Source: Anaerolineae bacterium
GTDB taxonomy: Bacteria > Chloroflexota > Anaerolineae > Anaerolineales > Villigracilaceae
Direction: 5' to 3'
Assembly (NCBI GenBank): GCA_003158885.1
Contig: PMLN01000094.1
Span: forward strand, 3,180 to 8,663
Length of the DNA: 5,484 nt
Below, one piece after another: positions 1 through 4,533 of this stretch; positions within the stretch are counted from its first letter, which is position 1, and the number at the start of each line of letters is the position of its first letter. Under the pieces are notes generated by a model. It saw nothing but the letters and a program-made list of their open reading frames with translations, did not search any database and was not told the origin of the DNA. Position numbers and translations under genes: made by a program.

Positions 1-51
1 ACAGGCTGTTAATAGAATCGCCGCAAGCAAAATCCAAATCAAACGTTTCAT
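1..51 (-). CDS. Lipoprotein, N-terminal signal peptide only (runs off left edge)
   Basis: Only the first 17 codons are in the window. They encode MKRLIWILLAAILLTAC, a classic lipoprotein signal peptide: Lys-Arg n-region, hydrophobic core and an L-T-A-C lipobox whose Cys17 would be lipidated after signal peptidase II cleavage. The start is well supported: an AGGAGA ribosome-binding site lies 5 bases upstream (57-62), and a TTGACA/TATAAT promoter lies just beyond it. The signal has the same length to the cysteine (17) as the two other complete lipoproteins here. It follows the FGE-like gene at 141-1670 on the same strand after an 89-base gap, so it could be another member of that family. That is inference only, because no mature sequence is visible. 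Confidence 0.8.
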   Translation of the reverse strand, partial: MKRLIWILLAAILLTAC

Positions 52-56
52 GTGGT

Positions 57-62
57 TCTCCT
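57..62 (-). promoter_or_regulatory. Ribosome-binding site of the left-edge lipoprotein gene
   Basis: On the minus strand this reads AGGAGA, followed by ACCAC and then the ATG at 51-49. The 5-base spacing and near-perfect anti-Shine-Dalgarno match fix the start of a gene whose body is outside the window. Confidence 0.75.
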
Positions 63-75
63 ATTCTTGGAAAGA

Positions 76-102
76 ATTATACCTTCTTCATTCCAATGTC
101 AA
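76..102 (-). promoter_or_regulatory. Sigma70-type promoter for the left-edge lipoprotein gene
   Basis: On the minus strand a perfect -35 hexamer TTGACA (102-97) is followed after 15 bases by a perfect -10 hexamer TATAAT (81-76). The spacer is two bases shorter than the usual optimum of 17. The expected transcription start is near position 69, giving a leader of roughly 18 bases that contains the AGGAGA site. This implies that the left-edge gene has its own promoter and is not merely co-transcribed with the gene at 141-1670. Confidence 0.65.
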
Positions 103-115
103 ATGTCATGGAGAG

Positions 116-136
116 GGGCGGGTCTGAGACCCACCC
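116..136 (-). terminator. GC-rich inverted repeat after the FGE-like gene, possible weak terminator
   Basis: GGGTCT (120-125) and AGACCC (127-132) are exact inverted copies around one central base. Three further G-C pairs (116-118 with 134-136) lie beyond one mismatch. It sits 5 bases past the stop codon of the gene at 141-1670 and ahead of the next promoter, which is where a terminator is expected. No U-run follows it on the minus strand and the loop is very tight, so an intrinsic terminator is doubtful. Confidence 0.3.
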
Positions 137-140
137 ATAC

Positions 141-1670
141 TCAATGTGATGGGCACTTAAAGCCGGCGGGCAGGCAGGTACAGAGCGTGCGGCAGAACAC
201 GTCAAAACTTTGATCGCAGATGATGGAGTTTAACTTGCAGGCGCTGACGCTCTGGATCGAGCAAGCCTTGGAGGGATCCACCACCGCGCTTTGCTGGGCT
301 ACCGTGTTCGGCACAGAATCCGGCAGGCAGACATAATGTTTGGGCCGGTCTTCGGTAAAGGTGGTACCCGCAGGGCAGGCAGGATAGCTGACACCGGTGC
401 CCGGCACGACACGGCAGCATTTATTGGATGGGTCATAATTATAGGCGGGGAGGCACTGATTCCCATTCGAAAGGCTGCCATCCCATTTACAAAGCCCAGT
501 GGAGGGATCAAGCATATAATGCGCGGCGCAGGCTGCATTTTCCAGGCCGGTGAAAACACAACTCGAATTCATCACGGCAGTGGTCCGGGAAGGACACTGA
601 TAGACCTGCGGATACGCGCCGGGCGCGCCGCTGAGCAAGGTGCAATTGGCTATGCCTCCCACCGCGCCATTTGGATCGCCGGGGTGATCGTCGTTGAAAG
701 TCACATAGGTGGAATGAGTTTTACAACTCTGCTGAATGGTCAAGGAAAGAACAGGGCAAACCGAGGTAACACTCGCAGCATCAGCGATCGCAGAAAGCGA
801 TTGACAATAAGGGGCAAAATAGGTCAGGTTGAAATCATCCACAGCACAGCGGAAGGAAAGCTCATTGGAATGGCTGGACGGATCGACGGCGGAGCGACGC
901 GCGGAGTCGAGCAGGTAGGCATCCGTATCGAAGGCGGCAGAGCGGACGACGCGTTGTTTGCCGGTCTCCGGTCCAAGCGGGTCATAGGAGGAAGAAGTGG
1001 AATAATAATCGGCGGCGTACCAATCCGCGACCCACTCGAAAGTATTGCCATCCATATCAAAGGCGCCATAATAGCTTTTGCCGGCCGGATATTTCGTCAC
1101 CGAAGTGAGAGAGCGAACACACTGGCCGAAGTTCAACAGATTGCAGGTGGGCTTATCATCCCCCCATGGATAAGCGTTCCCATCCGGGCCGCGGGCGGCC
1201 TTCTCCCATTCCGCCTCGGTGGGCAGGCGCGCATGGACAAAGGCGCAATAGGAGGCGGCCTGATCATAGGTCACGCCGACCACGGGTAAATTGCCAGAGG
1301 CCGGATCGCCAAAATCCGGGTTATCGGTTGCATCGGGCGCAACGCAATAGCCGGCATCGAAACAGAATTTATACTGCGTGTTCGTGACCTTGGTACTGTA
1401 AATCCAAAAACTACGAAGCGTGACCTGGCGTTGAGAATCATCCGTGCCCTTGGGAGCGCCCATCATAAACGAGCCGGATGGAACCGCAACCAGCGTGGCA
1501 CCATCCACGTAAAGATAGCTTGCACCCATCTGGAGCGGCGGAGGAGCAATCCTGACCGGTGTGGGGGTTGGAGGCAGCGGGGTTTCCGTTGGAAGCGGCA
1601 TTGGGGTCGCAGAGCGAACACAGGCGCTTAACAGGAAGAGGATCGAAGCAAAGAAGATCAATTTTTTCAT
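141..1670 (-). CDS. Lipoprotein with FGE-sulfatase (SUMF1-like) domain and 20-cysteine C-terminal tail
   Basis: A 509-residue protein from the chosen start. Residues 1-17 (MKKLIFFASILFLLSAC) form a lipoprotein signal with lipobox L-S-A-C. An ATG six codons upstream (1688) is also in frame; I prefer 1670 because the Lys-Lys n-region and Cys17 match the other two lipoproteins here. Neither start has a clear Shine-Dalgarno. A Thr/Pro-rich linker (about 20-45) precedes an FGE-sulfatase domain at about 60-279, with family motifs PSGSFMMG (64-71), RLPTEAEWEKAARG (148-161), YPWGD (167-171), GNTFEWVADW (208-217) and LSFRCAVD (271-278). True formylglycine-generating enzymes have two catalytic cysteines in a CxxSYCxRYR-like segment; the matching region here (about 250-264) has none, so sulfatase activation is unlikely. 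Residues 280-509 hold 20 cysteines, including three CPAG-type units (381-448). It is probably a surface-anchored, disulphide-rich protein of unknown function, paralogous to the gene at 4534-5484. Confidence 0.9.
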   Translation of the reverse strand: MKKLIFFASILFLLSACVRSATPMPLPTETPLPPTPTPVRIAPPPLQMGASYLYVDGATLVAVPSGSFMMGAPKGTDDSQRQVTLRSFWIYSTKVTNTQYKFCFDAGYCVAPDATDNPDFGDPASGNLPVVGVTYDQAASYCAFVHARLPTEAEWEKAARGPDGNAYPWGDDKPTCNLLNFGQCVRSLTSVTKYPAGKSYYGAFDMDGNTFEWVADWYAADYYSTSSSYDPLGPETGKQRVVRSAAFDTDAYLLDSARRSAVDPSSHSNELSFRCAVDDFNLTYFAPYCQSLSAIADAASVTSVCPVLSLTIQQSCKTHSTYVTFNDDHPGDPNGAVGGIANCTLLSGAPGAYPQVYQCPSRTTAVMNSSCVFTGLENAACAAHYMLDPSTGLCKWDGSLSNGNQCLPAYNYDPSNKCCRVVPGTGVSYPACPAGTTFTEDRPKHYVCLPDSVPNTVAQQSAVVDPSKACSIQSVSACKLNSIICDQSFDVFCRTLCTCLPAGFKCPSH

Positions 1671-1726
1671 TCGAAACAAAGTTATCATTATGATGCAAAT
1701 TTCAAGGCCGGGAGAGGCTGGAAGAA

Positions 1727-1732
1727 ATTATA
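1727..1732 (-). promoter_or_regulatory. Candidate -10 box for the FGE-like lipoprotein gene
   Basis: On the minus strand a perfect TATAAT lies about 56 bases upstream of the preferred ATG. Its downstream context (TTTCTTCC) resembles that after the -10 box of the left-edge lipoprotein gene (TTCTTTCC). I see no convincing -35 hexamer at 15-19 bases upstream, so this is a partial promoter call. Confidence 0.4.
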
Positions 1733-1798
1733 TCCCTTTGGGGAAAGGCTTGCGGATAAATCGGTCATGGCTTTACAAAAGGCGGGAAACCCTTAACG

Positions 1799-1829
1799 CG
1801 AATTATGCGAATTTACGAATGCCGCGAAT
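1799..1829. repeat. Four CGAAT direct repeats at 8-9 base spacing
   Basis: CGAAT occurs at 1799-1803, 1808-1812, 1816-1820 and 1825-1829, so starts are 9, 8 and 9 bases apart. The array lies in the divergent intergenic region between the FGE-like gene and tatA. It may be a degenerate intergenic repeat of this genome or a cluster of binding sites; the sequence alone does not decide. The rest of the 1671-1937 gap shows no gene. Confidence 0.5.
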
Positions 1830-1904
1830 GATCCATGGAAAATCGGACAAATCGCTGTATCTAACGCAATATTTGAACTTTAGCCAGAGTTAATCTTTAT
1901 GAGG

Positions 1905-1910
1905 TAGAAT
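1905..1910 (+). promoter_or_regulatory. Candidate -10 box upstream of tatA
   Basis: TAGAAT matches the TATAAT consensus at five of six positions and lies 27 bases before the tatA start. No good -35 hexamer is present at 16-18 bases; TTGAAC at 1873-1878 is too far away (26-base gap). Its position just ahead of the ribosome-binding site is the main support. Confidence 0.3.
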
Positions 1911-1926
1911 TCAGCCAGTTTATTAT

Positions 1927-1932
1927 AGGAGA
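1927..1932 (+). promoter_or_regulatory. Ribosome-binding site of tatA
   Basis: AGGAGA followed by a 5-base spacer to the ATG at 1938. This fixes the tatA start. Confidence 0.75.
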
Positions 1933-1937
1933 TTGAA

Positions 1938-2288
1938 ATGCCTTTTGGTATACAACCCATTCATATCGTGATCGTGGTCATCGTGGCCCTGCTGATCTTT
2001 GGCCCCAAGCGCCTGCCCGAGGTTGGACGCTGGATCGGCAAGTCCGTTACCGAATTCCGTAAAAGTTCACAAGAGATGACCAGCGCCCTGCGCGACGGGA
2101 TAAACGAGGGACAGCAGGCAGAGGCACAGAAAAACAGCATTGCACAGCCCACACCGGCGCAATCCGTACCGGCTGTACCAGCTGTGCCGGCAGGCACTCA
2201 TAAATTCTGCATCAAATGCGGTGCATCCAATCCGCAGGAAGCGCTTTTCTGTAACAAGTGCGGCAATCCATTTCCAACCCAGGCCTAA
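1938..2288 (+). CDS. tatA: Sec-independent translocase subunit TatA/TatE family with C-terminal zinc ribbon
   Basis: A 116-residue protein. The N-terminal part is a typical TatA: a short membrane helix (about 7-21), the F-G-P hinge (21-23), the KRLPEVGRWIGKSVTEFRK amphipathic helix (24-42), then an acidic and Gln-rich segment. TatA oligomerises next to TatC to let folded twin-arginine precursors cross the cytoplasmic membrane. His9 occupies the position of the polar Gln8 of E. coli TatA; His also occurs there in other TatA proteins. After a Pro/Ala/Val linker (about 70-86) comes an unusual ending: CIKCG (91-95) and CNKCG (105-109), two CxxC knuckles separated by 10 residues, as in small zinc ribbons. 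By TatA topology this tail should be cytoplasmic. The gene has a clear ribosome-binding site and is followed 64 bases later by tatC with no terminator between, so the two are probably one operon. Assignment as TatA rather than TatB is favoured by the short length and the FGP hinge. Confidence 0.93.
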   Translation: MPFGIQPIHIVIVVIVALLIFGPKRLPEVGRWIGKSVTEFRKSSQEMTSALRDGINEGQQAEAQKNSIAQPTPAQSVPAVPAVPAGTHKFCIKCGASNPQEALFCNKCGNPFPTQA

Positions 2289-2352
2289 ATCGGGAACAAA
2301 GCGCCTGAACCGAAACGATCCATAGCGGCAACGAATCCCTGGACTCGCTTGT

Positions 2353-3102
2353 ATGTCCGATAAAACCATGAGTATTCCCGACCACCTCGACGAATTGAGG
2401 ATGCGCATCCTTTGGTCCGGCGCGGCAATCCTGATCGTGACGGCGGTGGCTTTCTTCTTTTCCGATCCCATCCTCAAATTGCTGCTCCTGCCATCCGGCG
2501 GATTGCAATTAAAAGCCTTCAGCCTGATGGACGGCTTCCTGATCAAGTGGCGGATCGCGCTATATACCGGTATTGTGGGCGCATTTCCCGTATGGGCGTA
2601 TCATGTCTACCAATATATAAGTCCCAGTCTGTATGATAATGAGCGAAAGGCGATCTTTTCCCCGCTGATCGCGGCTTTTATCCTGTTTGTACTGGGTGCG
2701 CTCTTCGGATACTATCTATTATGGGGAATGATCCGGGTGCTGATCGAACTTTTCCCGGTTGAAGTGCAATATTTACCGGCCGCGGATGATTACATTTCGT
2801 TCGTGATCTTTTTTATACTGGCCTGCGGGCTGGCATTCCAACTGCCGACCGTTCTCATCATCCTTGTGCGCCTGCGGATCGTGAGCGCCACGATCCTGCG
2901 CAAGCAGAGGCGGATCGCGTATTTCATCCTGTTTGCATTTGCCGAGATCATTACGCCCGTCTCCGATCCCATCGTCGCGCCATTGACCGTGATGGTACCC
3001 TTGATCGTCCTATACGAAATCAGCATCTTCGCGGCCCTGCGAATCGAAGCAGGACGGCGCAAGAAGGGTCTTGAGACAGACGCACCCACCCAGGTATTTT
3101 AG
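2353..3102 (+). CDS. tatC: Sec-independent translocase subunit TatC
   Basis: A 249-residue polytopic membrane protein of normal TatC length that recognises twin-arginine signal peptides and recruits TatA. The signature HLDELRMRI is at 11-19, with Glu14 matching the conserved Glu of the N-terminal motif. About six membrane helices can be drawn: 20-40, 66-88, 102-127, 148-171, 188-204 and 207-229. The first periplasmic loop and second helix give FPVWAYHVYQYISPSLYDNE, where Glu97 corresponds to E. coli Glu103, and Tyr88 replaces Phe94. In CGLAFQLP (158-165), Gln163 stands where E. coli has Glu170. ITPVSDP (200-206) keeps the Asp near E. coli Asp211, and IVLYEI (218-223) is a further family motif. 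The ATG at 2353 lacks a clear Shine-Dalgarno; an in-frame ATG at 2368 is an alternative that still keeps the HLDELR motif. Translation may depend on coupling within the tatA-tatC transcript. Confidence 0.95.
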   Translation: MSDKTMSIPDHLDELRMRILWSGAAILIVTAVAFFFSDPILKLLLLPSGGLQLKAFSLMDGFLIKWRIALYTGIVGAFPVWAYHVYQYISPSLYDNERKAIFSPLIAAFILFVLGALFGYYLLWGMIRVLIELFPVEVQYLPAADDYISFVIFFILACGLAFQLPTVLIILVRLRIVSATILRKQRRIAYFILFAFAEIITPVSDPIVAPLTVMVPLIVLYEISIFAALRIEAGRRKKGLETDAPTQVF

Positions 3103-3108
3103 GAGGCC

Positions 3109-3168
3109 ATGAAATTCGGAAATAAGCGGCCTGCTGCAAGAACCAAGGCTGCTTTTGATATGATCTGA
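3109..3168 (+). other. 19-codon reading frame with strong ribosome-binding site, possible relic start of dltD
   Basis: AGGAGG (3101-3106) overlaps the TAG stop of tatC and lies 2 bases before an ATG at 3109. The frame encodes 19 residues with a very basic beginning (Lys, Arg-rich, then Ala/Phe) and stops at 3166-3168. The dltD-like homology starts in a different frame at about 3159, so this ORF ends just where that one begins. The simplest reading is that this is the original start of the third operon gene, joined out of frame to the C-terminal half after an internal deletion. The 2-base spacing is shorter than ideal. A functional leader peptide is possible but not supported by anything else. 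Confidence 0.35.
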
Positions 3169-3767
3169 GCTGGCCGCTGGGTCAGTTCAATATCTGGATC
3201 ATTCGCCTCCAGGATCATTGGGATGTATTAACCTATATTACGAAACATCCCAATTTAAACCCTCAAGTCCTTCGAGAACCGAAACAAATCAACTGGTCAA
3301 AAGAAATCTCACAGGCAATGAGCAGTGAAAAAATGGATGCGAGCAATAATCCCTACGGTATCCCAAACGATATATGGTATGCCGATTATGGGAAGCTACT
3401 GGCTTCCCCCATAAAGCCAGGCTCAGGCAACCTCGGATTCATCCAAAGCGTGGATGATTCAAAGGAATGGGCCGATTTCGACCTGGCTTTGCGGGTGTTG
3501 AAGGAACTGGGTGCCCAACCGCTCATTTTAAGCCGTCCCCTGGACGGCCCGATCATGGATGCAATGGGCGTAGCCTGGCAGGCACGCCAGGAATATTATT
3601 CAAAACTTCAAAATGTAGTTTCAGCTCACGGCTTTCCCATCGTTGATTTTGTCGATCAGGATGGCAACCGCTATTTCAGCATTGATCGAAACTCACACCC
3701 CAGCCCGGAAGGATGGGTTTATACTAACCAAGCCTTAGACGCGTTTTTTCACGGTACAATCCATTAA
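3159..3767 (+). pseudogene. dltD: DltD-like protein, C-terminal half only, no start codon for the conserved region
   Basis: The stretch from 3318 reads as an intact 149-residue frame starting with ATG, but family-like sequence continues upstream in the same frame to 3159 (YDLSWPLGQF, then IIRLQDHWDVLTY) with no ATG, GTG or TTG and an in-frame TGA at 3156-3158. The protein is therefore cut, not short by design. C-terminal DltD features are present: SNNPYGIPNDIW, GNLGF, EWADFDLAL, LKELGAQPLILSRP, and IDRNSHPSPEGWVY followed by QALDAFFHG. Numbered from the ATG at 3318, Asp123 and His127 of the last motif fit the Asp/His of the proposed DltD catalytic triad; the N-terminal membrane anchor and the Ser-bearing region are missing. 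DltD family proteins act at the outer face of the membrane and complete D-alanine transfer to teichoic acids in Firmicutes; their role in Chloroflexota is unclear to me. About 202 codons remain of a family usually near 400. No dltA, B or C lies in the window. A shortened expressed protein from 3318 cannot be excluded, but its ribosome-binding site is poor. Confidence 0.75.
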
Positions 3768-3772
3768 CCGTA

Positions 3773-3814
3773 CCGCCCTGAAAGGCGGATGGTCAAAAAG
3801 CTTGGATTTCCAAG
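3773..3814 (+). repeat. Two small inverted repeats between the dltD remnant and the lipoprotein gene
   Basis: CCGCC (3773-3777) pairs with GGCGG (3784-3788) around a 6-base loop, and CTTGGA (3801-3806) pairs with TCCAAG (3809-3814) around 2 bases. Neither is followed by a T-run on the plus strand, so neither is a convincing intrinsic terminator. They lie 5 bases past the dltD stop and 34 bases before the next start. Confidence 0.3.
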
Positions 3815-3837
3815 AAATCAATATCCAAAAAATGAAA

Positions 3838-3842
3838 AAGGA
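3838..3842 (+). promoter_or_regulatory. Ribosome-binding site that decides the start of the small lipoprotein
   Basis: AAGGA with a 6-base spacer to the ATG at 3849. The longer in-frame start at 3789 has no comparable site and would add 20 hydrophilic residues in front of the signal peptide. Confidence 0.65.
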
Positions 3843-3848
3843 AACACC

Positions 3849-4442
3849 ATGAAGCTCTTGAAATTTATGCTGTTCTTCAGTCTCTTGCTTGCGGCCTGCC
3901 AACCCGCAACCGAAACACCCACTGCCATTGCAAACACGCCACTTGTACCCACACCCAAAGCTGCCGGCACTGCCAAAGCCACAATTGCACCCACTGCAAC
4001 GTCAACGCCCAAAGCATTCATACCCCATAGCAGCGGCACAGATCCAAACGCTCCCATTTATATTGCTGTGAAAGACCAACTCATCGTCAACAACAGCCTG
4101 ACGATCAACACGGTCACCGTGCCCCAGGCAGAATTCATCGTGCTATATAAAGACAAACAAAAGGGCGGATTGCACGGATTGGGACAACAAATCATTTTTG
4201 CCGCCATACCGGCAGGCAAAACGAACAACCTGGTGATCATCCTAAGTCAGAACCTCAATCCAGGCGTTAATGTTATTGGCCTGCCCGGTACCCTGGTGGA
4301 CGTGGTATTACAAACCAATGCTTCGGACCCCAAAACAATTGTCGAAGTCGGTAACAAAATCGTAGGAGCAGGTTTCTTCATTCTCTCCCCGGGGAGTGGC
4401 AACCCGTCATCCATCTTCTCGACAGCCACACCGAAACCATAG
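3849..4442 (+). CDS. Small lipoprotein with Thr/Pro-rich linker and DUF7282-like domain
   Basis: A 197-residue protein. Residues 1-17 (MKLLKFMLFFSLLLAAC) form a lipoprotein signal with lipobox L-A-A-C. A long Thr/Pro/Ala linker (about 18-60) keeps the domain away from the membrane. Residues about 69-180 look like a beta-rich domain: IYIAVKDQLIVNNSLTI, then FIVLYKD, then GQQIIFAAIPAGKTNNLVIIL, and later LVDVVLQTNAS. This strand order, with an AGKTxxVxIxL-like step and a loop before the D-x-x-L strand, resembles DUF7282-type domains known from archaeal and Chloroflexota surface proteins. That match is from memory and only moderately secure. The visible domain contains no cysteine besides the lipidated one and no catalytic motif, so a structural or ligand-binding role outside the membrane is more likely than an enzyme. 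A weak TACAAT (3755-3760) in the end of the dltD remnant could serve as its -10 box. It converges with the FGE-like gene at 4534. Confidence 0.85.
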   Translation: MKLLKFMLFFSLLLAACQPATETPTAIANTPLVPTPKAAGTAKATIAPTATSTPKAFIPHSSGTDPNAPIYIAVKDQLIVNNSLTINTVTVPQAEFIVLYKDKQKGGLHGLGQQIIFAAIPAGKTNNLVIILSQNLNPGVNVIGLPGTLVDVVLQTNASDPKTIVEVGNKIVGAGFFILSPGSGNPSSIFSTATPKP

Positions 4443-4480
4443 GCTATTTGGGTGATCCACTTTGGAAATCAAGATTTACG

Positions 4481-4517
4481 AAGAAAAGCCCTCGCCGTGC
4501 AAGCGAGGGCTTTTCTT
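4481..4517. terminator. Bidirectional intrinsic terminator between convergent genes
   Basis: A perfect 15-base inverted repeat, 4481-4495 against 4503-4517, with a 7-base loop. The core is GCCCTCGC/GCGAGGGC, flanked by an A-rich left arm and CTTTTCTT on the right, so a U-rich end follows the GC stem on either strand. It lies 38 bases after the lipoprotein stop (4442) and 16 bases after the stop of the minus-strand gene (4534), so it can end both transcripts. Confidence 0.9.
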
Positions 4518-4533
4518 CACATCCTTGCAACTT

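Noticed and set aside
291..1289. 332-codon open frame on the plus strand
   Set aside because: It lies wholly antisense to the FGE-like lipoprotein gene, whose product has clear domains. The translation is low-complexity, Gly/Ile/Arg-rich and without recognisable motifs, typical of a shadow frame.
141..1670. Functional formylglycine-generating enzyme
   Set aside because: The domain matches the superfamily, but the catalytic cysteine pair is absent and no sulfatase is nearby.
1799..1829. CRISPR array or iteron origin
   Set aside because: The repeated unit is only 5 bases with 3-4 base gaps; there are no spacers, no cas genes and no replication initiator gene.
1561..1893. 110-codon plus-strand frame reaching into the intergenic region
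   Set aside because: Its first part is antisense to the lipoprotein signal and linker, and its second part has no motif or homology-like pattern. The basic, Asn/Arg-rich translation reads as non-coding.
2067..2546. 159-codon minus-strand frame across tatA and tatC
   Set aside because: It overlaps two well-identified genes on the opposite strand and has no recognisable domain.
3789..3848. Longer start for the small lipoprotein at 3789
   Set aside because: It would place 20 hydrophilic residues before a complete signal peptide; the ATG at 3849 has a good AAGGA site and gives Cys17 as in the other lipoproteins.
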